A DNA stretch of 64,000 bases, from contig NZ_QSRL01000004.1 in assembly GCF_003437035.1 (NCBI RefSeq), positions 81,571 through 145,570 of the forward strand, read 5' to 3'. The notes beneath the pieces are model-generated. The model made no database searches. It was not told the origin of the DNA and saw only the letters and a program-made list of their open reading frames with translations. This DNA is from Collinsella sp. TF08-11AT. GTDB taxonomy: Bacteria; Actinomycetota; Coriobacteriia; Coriobacteriales; Coriobacteriaceae. This document shows, in pieces, positions 37,840-46,456 of this stretch. Position numbers and translations under genes: made by a program. Positions within the stretch are counted from its first letter, which is position 1. Every line of letters starts with the position of its first letter.

Positions 37840-40569
37840 TTACTTCTTCTTTTTGCTCGGCATCGAGACTTTGAAGCCTTGGGCGGACTTGGTTACGCGG
37901 GAGCGCTTGACTCCGGTACTCTTCTTTTTCTTGGGCTGGGCCTGGGCCACGCCCTCGAGTGCGCGGGCCTCGGCCTCACGAACGGTGCGAGCTTTGCGGC
38001 GCTGCGCCATGTCGGCGGCGACGCGCTTGGCAAAACGCTCCGCCGTCGAACCCGTCGAGCTCACCTTGCCGCCACCGCGACCCAAGCGGACGCGCACACC
38101 GCGGCCAAAACCAGTTGCGGCATGACGACGACGCGGCTTGAGCGAATCCATCATCGTGGCGAGCTTAAAGAACACCGAGCAGGTGATGACCACGATGACA
38201 GCCAAGATAACCATCTGGCCCATCGACAGGTTGGCAATAGACAGCAGCTCTGGGAATCCGATAACGCCCACCAGGATGCCGGCGACTACAAACACATAGA
38301 GCACCACACGTAAGGGCGTGAGAGGCTGCGAGATGCGCCAGATCAGGCTGACGCTCGCCGCGCACGACGTAAGCAGGCACATCGTAGACAGCGTAAGCTG
38401 GCTAAAGCCAAACACGCGCGCCACAAAGATATCGAGCGCCGCAGCCAAAATGACCGCAATCGACGCCGGCAGTGCCCGCTTGAGCACGTTCGTCAGGAAC
38501 GACCCCTTCACGCGAGCATTGTTGGGCTCCAAGCCCAACACAAAGCCCGGCGCGCCGATGCAGAAGAAGTTGATGAGCGTCATCTGGATGGGCTCGAAGG
38601 GGTACGGCGGCAGCGCGATGCACAGCGCCGCCAGGCCCATCGAGAACAGCGTCTTGGTCAGGAACAGCGAGGCCGAACGCTGCAGGTTGTTGATGGAGCG
38701 ACGGCCCTCGGCCACCACGGCGGGCATCGAGGCAAAGTCGTTGTCAACGAGTACGATCTCGGCCACGTTGCGCGCGGCATCGGAGCCGGCTGCCATGGCC
38801 ACGGAGCAGTCGGCCTCCTTGAGCGCCAGCACGTCGTTGACGCCGTCGCCCGTCATGGCCACGGTGTGCTCGCGGCGCTTGAGCGCTTGCACGAGCTCGC
38901 GCTTCTGCTGCGGGGTCACACGACCAAAGACATGGTAGCGGTCCACTGCGGCATCGAGCTTGGCCGGCGTATCGAGCGTCGTGGCGTCCACATAAGCGTC
39001 CGCCCCCGGCACGCCCACCACACGCGCGATCGACGACACCGTACGCGGGTCGTCTCCACTGATCACATTGAGGGTCACGCCCTGCTCGTTAAAGTAGCCG
39101 ATGGTCTCGGCCGCCGAGGTACGGATCTCGTCGCGTATGGTCACAAAGCCCACGGGCTCGGCCTCGCCCACCATATCGCCATCGGGCGTAAAGCCGTCAA
39201 CGCGCGCCACCACGAGCACGCGGCAGGTATCGGCAAGCTCGGCGACACGGTTCTCGACCTGGGCAAACGCACGATCAGAGAGCACAAACTGCGCCGCACC
39301 CATCACATATGAGCCCTGTGCAAACGACGCGCCGCTCCACTTTTTGGAAGACGAGAACGGAATGACCGACAGCGGCTCGGACACCTCGACCGGACGGTCG
39401 GCGTAATAGTTGAGCAGCGCCTGACAGGTCTCGTTGGCATCGGCCGAGGTCGCACGTGCGACGTTAGCCAGCGCAAAATCGAGCACCGTGGTATCGACGG
39501 GAACGGCGGCGTCGCCCTCCCCCGCACCCATACCCTCGACCGGCAGCGGATAGGTACCCTCGACCTCCATGCGGCCCGACGTGATGGTGCCCGTCTTGTC
39601 CAGGCACAGCACGTCGACGCGCGCGAGCGTCTCAATGCAGTAGAGCTGCTGCGCGAGTACCTTGCGGCGGGCCAGGCGCACCGTGGCGATGGCGAGCACC
39701 GACGAGGTCAGCAGCACCAGGCCTTGCGGGATCATGCCCAGCAGGGCGCCCACCGTGGACAGCAGCGCCGACGAAGGCACATGACCAGCCAACAGCTCGG
39801 AGAAGCACCACGAAAGCGCGCTATTGCCTGGGGTTCCCGCGGCATCCCACAGCTCGCTCACGCTCGAGGCAAACAACGCCAAACCGAGCGGGATCATGAT
39901 GATGCTCGCAAAGCGCACGATGGCGTTAAGCGCGTTCATGATCTCGGAATTGACCTTTTTGACGTACTTGGCCTCGTTATTAATTTTGGCCACGTAGTTG
40001 TCGGCGCCGACATGGATCACGCGGGCGCGCAGCAGACCCGAGTCGATAAAGCTGCCGCTCATGAGCTCGGAACCGGGCTGTTTCTTAATAAGATCGCTCT
40101 CGCCCGTCAGCAGGCTCTCGTTCACGAGCGCCTCGCCCGAAACCACCACGGCGTCAGCGGGGATCTGGTCGCCGCGCCCCAGGCGGATGATGTCGTCGAG
40201 CACGATCTGGTCCAGGTCGAGCTCCACCTCGGAGCCGTCGCGCACCGCGATGGCCTTCTTGGAGGTCAGCAGCGTGAGCTTATCGACCATCTTCTTGGAA
40301 CGCATGGACTGAATGACGCCAATAGCGGTATTGAGGAACACCACGAACAGGAACGTCAGATTCTTAAACGAACCGGTCAAAATGACCAGGAACGCAAAGA
40401 TCACGTTGATCAAATTGAACAGCGTGCAGAGGTTCTCGATGATGAGCTCTTTGACCGACTTGGTCTTGAGCTCCATGTTGCGGTTGATCTTACCGGCGGC
40501 GATGCGCTCCTCGACCTCGGCGGTCGAGAGTCCGCGCTCGATATCCGTTGCTGCCATACCACGTCCCAT
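37840..40569 (-). CDS. P-type (E1-E2) cation-transporting ATPase, CtpE-like
   Basis: About 909 aa. It carries TGES in the actuator domain (near 157), the phosphorylation motif DKTGT (near 324) and the hinge MTGDGVNDV, with about 10 transmembrane segments. The M4 motif is IPQGL rather than the IPEGL of SERCA-type pumps, which resembles mycobacterial CtpE, a Ca2+ transporter; the ion is not certain. About 95 C-terminal residues after the last helix are an unusual Arg/Lys-rich tail ending in four lysines. Start uncertain: ATG 40569 or 40557, both lacking a good ribosome-binding site; a TATACC at 40581-40586 hints at a nearly leaderless mRNA. Confidence 0.88.
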   Translation of the reverse strand: MGRGMAATDIERGLSTAEVEERIAAGKINRNMELKTKSVKELIIENLCTLFNLINVIFAFLVILTGSFKNLTFLFVVFLNTAIGVIQSMRSKKMVDKLTLLTSKKAIAVRDGSEVELDLDQIVLDDIIRLGRGDQIPADAVVVSGEALVNESLLTGESDLIKKQPGSELMSGSFIDSGLLRARVIHVGADNYVAKINNEAKYVKKVNSEIMNALNAIVRFASIIMIPLGLALFASSVSELWDAAGTPGNSALSWCFSELLAGHVPSSALLSTVGALLGMIPQGLVLLTSSVLAIATVRLARRKVLAQQLYCIETLARVDVLCLDKTGTITSGRMEVEGTYPLPVEGMGAGEGDAAVPVDTTVLDFALANVARATSADANETCQALLNYYADRPVEVSEPLSVIPFSSSKKWSGASFAQGSYVMGAAQFVLSDRAFAQVENRVAELADTCRVLVVARVDGFTPDGDMVGEAEPVGFVTIRDEIRTSAAETIGYFNEQGVTLNVISGDDPRTVSSIARVVGVPGADAYVDATTLDTPAKLDAAVDRYHVFGRVTPQQKRELVQALKRREHTVAMTGDGVNDVLALKEADCSVAMAAGSDAARNVAEIVLVDNDFASMPAVVAEGRRSINNLQRSASLFLTKTLFSMGLAALCIALPPYPFEPIQMTLINFFCIGAPGFVLGLEPNNARVKGSFLTNVLKRALPASIAVILAAALDIFVARVFGFSQLTLSTMCLLTSCAASVSLIWRISQPLTPLRVVLYVFVVAGILVGVIGFPELLSIANLSMGQMVILAVIVVITCSVFFKLATMMDSLKPRRRHAATGFGRGVRVRLGRGGGKVSSTGSTAERFAKRVAADMAQRRKARTVREAEARALEGVAQAQPKKKKSTGVKRSRVTKSAQGFKVSMPSKKKK

Positions 40570-40587
40570 CACGTCGCGTCGGTATAA

Positions 40588-40622
40588 GAAAAACCGCCCG
40601 GACCATGCGAGGTTCGGACGGT
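40588..40622 (-). terminator. Terminator of tRNA-Arg(CCG)
   Basis: An imperfect 12-bp stem (ACCGCCCGGACC against GGTTCGGACGGT) is followed on the minus strand by TTTTTC. It begins 12 nt past the tRNA 3' end. Confidence 0.7.
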
Positions 40623-40633
40623 CTCACGTTCGA

Positions 40634-40710
40634 TGGTGCCCCATGTTGGATTCGAACCAACGGCCTTCTGCTCCGGAGGCAGACGCTCTAATCCCCTGAG
40701 CTAATAGGGC
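40634..40710 (-). tRNA. tRNA-Arg (anticodon CCG)
   Basis: 77 nt with encoded CCA. The acceptor arms GCCCTAT and ATGGGGC pair with one G-U. The D arm is GCTC/GAGC, the anticodon stem TCTGC/GCAGA encloses CTCCGGA, and the T arm GTTGG/CCAAC encloses TTCGAAT. The anticodon CCG reads CGG arginine codons. Confidence 0.96.
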
Positions 40711-40914
40711 CAACGTTTGGCATTATACCCAAGTGCACCACGGGCTATCAAAATAAAAGAAAAAGCTTTGCAATTCCGAGGAAGACGCGGCTCAACGGCC
40801 CACTTTAGAAGGCAAAAGCGAGTCAGATAGTATAAACTCTCATGCACCATATGTACACGGCTCGCAATGCGGGCCGTTTTTGCAAGGGTTATCCATCGAG
40901 GTGAGAGGCACACC
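40711..40914 (+). promoter_or_regulatory. Leader of the aromatic operon with terminator-like hairpin
   Basis: Between the tRNA and the DAHP synthase start there is no gene on the minus strand. On the plus strand a -10 candidate TATAAA (40831-40836) predicts a start near 40843. Just after it comes a 9-bp hairpin (ACGGCTCGC at 40857-40865, loop AAT, GCGGGCCGT at 40869-40877, one G-U) followed by TTTTT, an intrinsic terminator inside the leader. A 20-codon open frame begins at ATG 40842 and runs through the hairpin to a TGA at 40902-40904. No T-box is recognisable. Confidence 0.55.
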
Positions 40915-41940
40915 ATGATTGCAATTTTAAAAGAGAGCGCCAGCGACGAGGCCGTCAGCCATATCGTCAGCTGGATTGAGAAAAAGGGCCTGAAGACCGA
41001 TGTCTCGCGCGGCGAGAATGAGACGATCATCGGCCTGGTGGGCGATACGACCAAGATCGACCCGTTCCTGCTCGAGTCCATGGATGTCGTCGAGCGCGTG
41101 CAGCGCGTCTCCGAGCCGTTCAAGCGCGCCAACCGCAAGTTCCACCCCGAGGACTCCGTCATCGACTGCGGCCACGGCGTCAAGATCGGCGGCGACCAGT
41201 TCCAGGTCATCGCCGGCCCGTGCTCCGTCGAGGGCGAGAACCTCATCCGCATCGCCCGCCGCGTGAAGGCAGCCGGCGCCACGATGCTGCGCGGCGGCGC
41301 CTACAAGCCCCGCACTTCCCCGTACGCCTACCAGGGCATGGGCCCCGCCGGTCTGGACCTGCTGTGCGAGGCATCCGCCGAGCTCGACATGCCGATCGTC
41401 ACCGAGATCATGGACCCGCGCGACGTGCAGGTCTTCCTCGACAAGAAGATTGACGTCATGCAGATCGGCGCCCGCAACGCCCAGAATTTCCCCCTGCTCA
41501 AGGAGGTCGGCAAGACGCAGACCCCGGTTCTGCTCAAGCGCGGCATGTCCGGCACCGTCGACGAGCTGCTCATGGCTGCCGAGTACATCATGAGCGAGGG
41601 CAACGACAACGTCATCCTGTGTGAGCGCGGTATCCGCACCTTCGAGACCCGCACCCGCAACACCTTCGACCTCAACGCCGTGCCGGTGCTCCACCACCTG
41701 TCGCACCTGCCCGTCGTTGCCGACCCCAGCCACGCCACCGGCTACACCCGCTACGTTGAGCCTATGGCGCTCGCGGCGACCGCCTGCGGCGCCAACGGTC
41801 TGGAGATCGAGGTCCACGACGACCCGAGCCATGCTTGGTCCGACGGCGCTCAGGCCCTCACCCCCGACCAGTTCGACGACACCATGCGCCGCATCCGCGC
41901 CATCCGCGAGGTCGTCTGCCAAGAGACCGTTCAGGAGTAG
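40915..41940 (+). CDS. aroF: 3-deoxy-7-phosphoheptulonate (DAHP) synthase, type I-beta
   Basis: 341 aa. A ferredoxin-like N-terminal domain (residues 1-70) precedes the KDPS/DAHPS TIM barrel with FQVIAGPCSVEGE, RGGAYKPRTSPYAYQGMG, KRGMSGTVDELLMAAEYI and DPSHATG. It condenses PEP and erythrose 4-phosphate, the entry step of the shikimate pathway. The extra domain often mediates Tyr or Phe feedback inhibition. ATG 40915 has GAGG about 9 nt upstream. First gene of the aromatic operon, with the next gene 3 nt away. Confidence 0.96.
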   Translation: MIAILKESASDEAVSHIVSWIEKKGLKTDVSRGENETIIGLVGDTTKIDPFLLESMDVVERVQRVSEPFKRANRKFHPEDSVIDCGHGVKIGGDQFQVIAGPCSVEGENLIRIARRVKAAGATMLRGGAYKPRTSPYAYQGMGPAGLDLLCEASAELDMPIVTEIMDPRDVQVFLDKKIDVMQIGARNAQNFPLLKEVGKTQTPVLLKRGMSGTVDELLMAAEYIMSEGNDNVILCERGIRTFETRTRNTFDLNAVPVLHHLSHLPVVADPSHATGYTRYVEPMALAATACGANGLEIEVHDDPSHAWSDGAQALTPDQFDDTMRRIRAIREVVCQETVQE

Positions 41941-41943
41941 CCC

Positions 41944-42858
41944 ATGGGCACGGTGAGAAACGCACGCGTTAACCAGGGTGGCCCCAAGTGCGCCGGCATC
42001 GTGGGCCTGGGCCTCATCGGCGGCAGTTTTGCCCGCGGCTATGCGCAGGCGGGCGTCCGTGTGCTGGCCTGGGACCCCGATGACGACGTCATGACGGCCG
42101 CCAGCATGGGCACCGTTGCCGGCGAGCTCAACGACGAGACGCTCGGCGAATGCGACATCATCGTCCTGGCATGCTACCCCGAGGCCTGCATCGAGTGGCT
42201 CGAGGCGCACGCCCAGGCACTCGCCGACGCCACCGACACCGAGGCCATCATGGGCCCCGTGGTGATCGACACCGTAGGCGTCAAGGGCATCGTGTGCGAG
42301 CGCGCCTTTGAGCTTGCCCGCGAGCACGGTTTTTACTTTGTGGGCGCGCACCCCATGGCGGGCACGCAGTTCTCGGGCTACGCGCATTCCCGCGCCGACC
42401 TGTTCCAGGACGCACCGCTCGTGCTTGTACCGCCCGCAGTGGACGACGCACTCAAGCTGGAGCTTTTGGGCCAGGTGCGCGAGATGGTACGTCCCCTGGG
42501 CTTTGGCAAGTTCAGCGTAACGAGCGCCGCCGAGCACGACCGCGTCATCGCCTTTACGAGCCAGCTCGCGCACGTCGTCTCCAACGCCTATGTTAAGAGC
42601 CCGACCGCTCAGGTCCACCACGGCTTTTCGGCCGGCAGCTACCGCGACCTCACCCGCGTGGCACACCTCAATCCTCAGATGTGGTCCGAGCTCATGATCG
42701 ACGACGCCGATGCGCTCGCCTTCGAGATCGACCATCTGATCGAATCGCTTGGCGCCTACAGCCGTGCGCTCAAGGACCGCGACCAGCGCTATCTGGAGAA
42801 TCTCCTTGCCGAGGGCGACCGCATTAAGCGCGCACTCGACGACGAGGCCTCCCACTAG
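41944..42858 (+). CDS. tyrA: Prephenate dehydrogenase
   Basis: 304 aa. NAD(P)-binding Rossmann motif GIVGLGLIGGSFARGYAQAG near residue 18, then GAHPMAGTQFSGY with the catalytic His region and a helical dimerisation domain (AFTSQLAHVVSNAYV). It oxidatively decarboxylates prephenate to 4-hydroxyphenylpyruvate for tyrosine. No ACT domain is present, so feedback control would act elsewhere. It could also use arogenate; the sequence does not settle this. Confidence 0.93.
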   Translation: MGTVRNARVNQGGPKCAGIVGLGLIGGSFARGYAQAGVRVLAWDPDDDVMTAASMGTVAGELNDETLGECDIIVLACYPEACIEWLEAHAQALADATDTEAIMGPVVIDTVGVKGIVCERAFELAREHGFYFVGAHPMAGTQFSGYAHSRADLFQDAPLVLVPPAVDDALKLELLGQVREMVRPLGFGKFSVTSAAEHDRVIAFTSQLAHVVSNAYVKSPTAQVHHGFSAGSYRDLTRVAHLNPQMWSELMIDDADALAFEIDHLIESLGAYSRALKDRDQRYLENLLAEGDRIKRALDDEASH

Positions 42859-42894
42859 ACAACCCATCACGCCAGGTCGAAAGGACCGAAGCTT

Positions 42895-44001
42895 ATGGCG
42901 ATTACCATCGATATCGACACTGCACGCCCCTACCAGGTGCATGTTGGCACGTTTTTGCTGGAGCAGGCGGGACCGCTCGTGCGTGCCACTGCCGGCGGCA
43001 CCAAGGCCGTCATCGTGACGGACACCAACGTGGGCCCGCTCTACCAGATGCCCGTTAAGCAGAGCCTGGAGGCGTCAGGCTACGAGGTGAGCATCTGCAC
43101 CTTCGAGGCCGGCGAGGCCCATAAGCGCGCCGAAACCTATGTTGCCATTTTGGAGTTTGTGGCCGAGCACGAGCTTTCGCGCTCCGACGTGATCGTGGCA
43201 CTCGGCGGCGGCGTCGTGGGCGACGTGGCGGGCTTTGTGGCCGCCACCTACATGCGCGGCTGCAAGTTTGTGCAGATCCCCACGAGCCTGCTCGCCATGG
43301 TGGATTCGTCGGTGGGCGGCAAGACCGCCATAGACCTGGCTGCCGGCAAGAACCTGGCCGGCGCCTTTTGGCAGCCGAGCGTGGTTATTGCCGACGTGGG
43401 GTGCCTGGCCACCCTCACGCCCGAGCAGTTCGCCGACGGCTGCGGCGAGGTCGTCAAGCACGCCGTAATCGCCGACCCGGAGCTTTTCGCCGAGCTGGAG
43501 AAGACCCCGCTCACGCTGGAGCTGCTCAACCAGGACGTGGCTCGCGTGGCGCTTATCATTGCCCGCAATATCGACATCAAGCGCGCCGTGGTCGTCGCCG
43601 ACGAGCGCGAAACCAACCAGCGCAAGCTCCTCAATTTTGGACACAGCGCCGGGCACGCCGTCGAGGCCTGCGAGCACTTTGAGCTCGGACACGGCAACTG
43701 CGTTTCAATCGGCATGGGCATCATCACGCGCGCCGCGGCCCTGCACGGCATTTGCGATGCTGCACTGCCCGATCGTATTGAGGAACTCTGCGCCCGCCAT
43801 GGCCTCAAGACCCGCTGCGACCTAGATGCCGATACCGTCTTTGCCGAGGCGCTCCACGACAAGAAGCGCGCGGGTGACACCATCGATCTAGTGATTCCGC
43901 ACGGCATTGGCCGCTGCAGCATCGACCGCACACCGCTTTCCACTTTCCACGAACTCATTGCCGAGGGCCTCGGCCAGAAGGGAGACGCATCCGCATGCTA
44001 G
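42895..44001 (+). CDS. aroB: 3-dehydroquinate synthase
   Basis: 368 aa. NAD and metal sites: ALGGGVVGDVAGFVAATYMRG, PTSLLAMVDSSVGGKTAIDL, then CGEVVKHAVI and LLNFGHSAGHAVE. It cyclises DAHP to 3-dehydroquinate, step 2 of the pathway. ATG 42895 with AAAGGA upstream. Its last codons overlap aroA by 7 nt. Confidence 0.96.
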   Translation: MAITIDIDTARPYQVHVGTFLLEQAGPLVRATAGGTKAVIVTDTNVGPLYQMPVKQSLEASGYEVSICTFEAGEAHKRAETYVAILEFVAEHELSRSDVIVALGGGVVGDVAGFVAATYMRGCKFVQIPTSLLAMVDSSVGGKTAIDLAAGKNLAGAFWQPSVVIADVGCLATLTPEQFADGCGEVVKHAVIADPELFAELEKTPLTLELLNQDVARVALIIARNIDIKRAVVVADERETNQRKLLNFGHSAGHAVEACEHFELGHGNCVSIGMGIITRAAALHGICDAALPDRIEELCARHGLKTRCDLDADTVFAEALHDKKRAGDTIDLVIPHGIGRCSIDRTPLSTFHELIAEGLGQKGDASAC

Positions 44002-45314
44002 CCCGCATCACCCCGTCCCCGCTCAAGGGCACCGTTCCCGCCATCGCGTCCAAGTCGATGGCGCATCGCCTGATCATCTGCGCTGCGCTTGCCAACGGCG
44101 AGACACACGTCACCTGCAACACCACCTGCGCCGACATCGAGGCTACGGTGCGCTGCCTTACGGCCCTGGGTGCTCGCATCGAGACCGTCGAGGACGGCTT
44201 CCAGGTCCACCCCACCATGAAGAGTGTTGAGTTTGGCCTGCTCAAGGCCCTTGCCGGCAGCACGCTTGACTGCGGTGAAAGTGGATCCACGCTCCGCTTT
44301 ATGTTGCCCGTCGCCTGCGCGCTGGGCGCAGAAGCAACTTTTGTGGGTCAGGGGCGCTTGGGCGCCCGCCCGCTCTCCCCGCTCTCGGACGAGATCATCG
44401 CCGCCGGCTGCGACCTACAGGGTCTGGGCGGTTTTCCGCTCAAGACGAGCGGCCGCATGCGCCCGGGCACCTTTGTGCTTCCGGGCAACGTGAGCTCGCA
44501 GTACATCTCGGGCCTGCTGCTGGCAGCCCCGCTGCTGGCCCAGCCCTCCTGCGTGCAGGTAACCGGCCTCATCGAGAGCCGCCCCTACATCAACCTGACG
44601 ATACAGGCCATGAAGGCCTTTGGCGTCGAGGTCAACGTCGAGCGCATTCCGGCCAAGGACGGCCAGCCCGAGGTCACGAACTTCCGCGTGAGCAGTGGCT
44701 CGTACCGCACGCCCGGCAGCGTGGCCGTCGAGGGCGACTGGTCCAACGCCGCCTTTTGGCTGTGCGCCGGCGCCATCGGTACCGACCCAATCACCGTCGA
44801 GGGCGTGTCGCTAAGCTCCGCACAGGGCGACCGTAACGTGCTTGCCGCGCTTTCGCGCTTTGGCGCCCGCATCGTGCGCTCCACCAACGCCGCCACCGTG
44901 CAGTCCGACAAGCTCGCCGGCTTTGAGATGAGTGCCCACGACATTCCGGACCTGGTGCCCGTCATCTCGGCCGTGGCCTCGCTGGCACAGGGCCGCACCT
45001 TTATCCGCGATTGTGCCCGTCTGCGCATCAAGGAATCCGACCGCTTGGTCACCACCACCCGCGAGCTCACCGCGCTGGGCGCGCAGGTGCGCATTGCCGG
45101 CGACGACCTCATCATCAAGGGCGTCGACGCCTTTACCGGCGGCGAGGTCGATTCGCACAACGACCATCGCATCGCCATGATGGCCGCTATCGCCGCGAGC
45201 CGCGCCACCGGCGAGGTCGTGATCCACGGTGCCGAGGCCGTCAACAAGTCCTATCCCGATTTCTTCGACCACTACCGCCTGCTGGGCGGCAAGGTCACAC
45301 TCGAGGAGGAATAG
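43995..45314 (+). CDS. aroA: 3-phosphoshikimate 1-carboxyvinyltransferase (EPSP synthase)
   Basis: 439 aa. Active-site motifs AIASKSMAHRLIICAAL near residue 17, LDCGESGSTLRFMLPV near 92 and RLRIKESDRL. It joins PEP to shikimate 3-phosphate (step 6). The residue pattern near the PEP site (LDCGESGST) is Ala/Gly variable; here it is not the usual L(N/D)xGNAGTAxRP of enterobacterial enzymes, so it belongs to another EPSP synthase subgroup. Overlaps the aroB end. Confidence 0.95.
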   Translation: MLARITPSPLKGTVPAIASKSMAHRLIICAALANGETHVTCNTTCADIEATVRCLTALGARIETVEDGFQVHPTMKSVEFGLLKALAGSTLDCGESGSTLRFMLPVACALGAEATFVGQGRLGARPLSPLSDEIIAAGCDLQGLGGFPLKTSGRMRPGTFVLPGNVSSQYISGLLLAAPLLAQPSCVQVTGLIESRPYINLTIQAMKAFGVEVNVERIPAKDGQPEVTNFRVSSGSYRTPGSVAVEGDWSNAAFWLCAGAIGTDPITVEGVSLSSAQGDRNVLAALSRFGARIVRSTNAATVQSDKLAGFEMSAHDIPDLVPVISAVASLAQGRTFIRDCARLRIKESDRLVTTTRELTALGAQVRIAGDDLIIKGVDAFTGGEVDSHNDHRIAMMAAIAASRATGEVVIHGAEAVNKSYPDFFDHYRLLGGKVTLEEE

Positions 45315-45315
45315 C

Positions 45316-46413
45316 ATGTCCTCGACCTTTGGCAACGTCTTGCACTTAAGCATCTTCGGCCAGTCGCACTCCCCCGCCATCGGCTGCTCCCTCGATGGCA
45401 TCCCGGCGGGCATCGCTGTTGACCAGGAGCGGCTGCAGGCCTTCCTTGACCGTCGTGCCCCCGGTCGCGACGAGACCGCGACCAAACGCCGCGAGGCCGA
45501 CGCCGCCCACATCATCGCCGGTGTGGTCGATGGACATACCACGGGAGCACCCATCGCCGCGATTATCGAGAACACCAACACGCGCTCAAAGGACTATTCC
45601 GAGCTGCGCCGCAAGCCCCGCCCCGGACACGCGGATTTTCCGGCGCGCGTGAAGTATCACAACATGCACGATGTCGCTGGTGGCGGGCATTTCTCCGGCC
45701 GCCTGACGGCACCCCTGTGTATCGCCGGCGGCATTGCGCTGCAGGCACTCGAGGCCCGCGGCATTAACGTGATGGCGCACGTCGCGCAGATCGGCGGCAT
45801 CTCCGACCTGCCGATGGACGATATGGTCTATCGCGAGGCCGACCGCAAGGCGATCCTAACGAACGATCTTCCTTGCATTGACGCCGCCGCAGCCGGCCGC
45901 ATGCGTGAGGAGATCCTAGCCGCGCGCGACGAACTCGACAGCATCGGCGGCATCGTGGAGTGCGGCATTTACGGGCTTCCCGCAGGCATCGGCGACCCCA
46001 TGTTCGACGGCATCGAGAACCGCATCGCGCAGATCGCGTTTGGCATTCCCGCCGTAAAGGGCGTGGAGTTTGGCATGGGCTTTGCCGTGGCCGCCATGCG
46101 CGGCAGCGAGAACAATGATCCGTATCGCATCGATGCCGAGACCGGCGAGATCGAGGTCGAGTCCAACAACGCCGGCGGCATCCTGGGCGGTATTTCGACC
46201 GGCGCGCCCGTCATGTGGCGCATGGCCGTAAAGCCGACGCCCTCCATTGGCCGCGAGCAGCAGACGGTGGACATGGACGCTATGGAAAATGCCGAGCTCT
46301 CGGTCCACGGCCGCCACGATCCCTGCATCGTCCCCCGAGCTGTCCCCGTAGCCGAGGCAGCCGCCGCCCTTGCCATCTGGGACGCCCTCCTCGAAGACGC
46401 CGCCCAGCGCTAA
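45316..46413 (+). CDS. aroC: Chorismate synthase
   Basis: 365 aa. It begins SSTFGNVLHLSIFGQSHSPAIGC, then KRREADAAHIIAGVVDGHTTGAPIA, RPGHADFPARVKY, SGRLTAPLCIAGGIA and the C-terminal GRHDPCIVPRAVPVAEA. This FMN-dependent enzyme makes chorismate from EPSP (step 7). ATG 45316 follows the aroA stop by 1 nt with GAGGA before it. Confidence 0.96.
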   Translation: MSSTFGNVLHLSIFGQSHSPAIGCSLDGIPAGIAVDQERLQAFLDRRAPGRDETATKRREADAAHIIAGVVDGHTTGAPIAAIIENTNTRSKDYSELRRKPRPGHADFPARVKYHNMHDVAGGGHFSGRLTAPLCIAGGIALQALEARGINVMAHVAQIGGISDLPMDDMVYREADRKAILTNDLPCIDAAAAGRMREEILAARDELDSIGGIVECGIYGLPAGIGDPMFDGIENRIAQIAFGIPAVKGVEFGMGFAVAAMRGSENNDPYRIDAETGEIEVESNNAGGILGGISTGAPVMWRMAVKPTPSIGREQQTVDMDAMENAELSVHGRHDPCIVPRAVPVAEAAAALAIWDALLEDAAQR

Positions 46414-46456
46414 CTACCCACCCCTCAACATCCCCCGACACGTGAAAGGGGTCTCC

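Noticed and set aside
40927..42942. A 671-codon minus-strand frame opposite aroF and tyrA
   Set aside because: Low-complexity Val/Gly/Ala/Asp composition and full overlap with two well-supported genes on the other strand.
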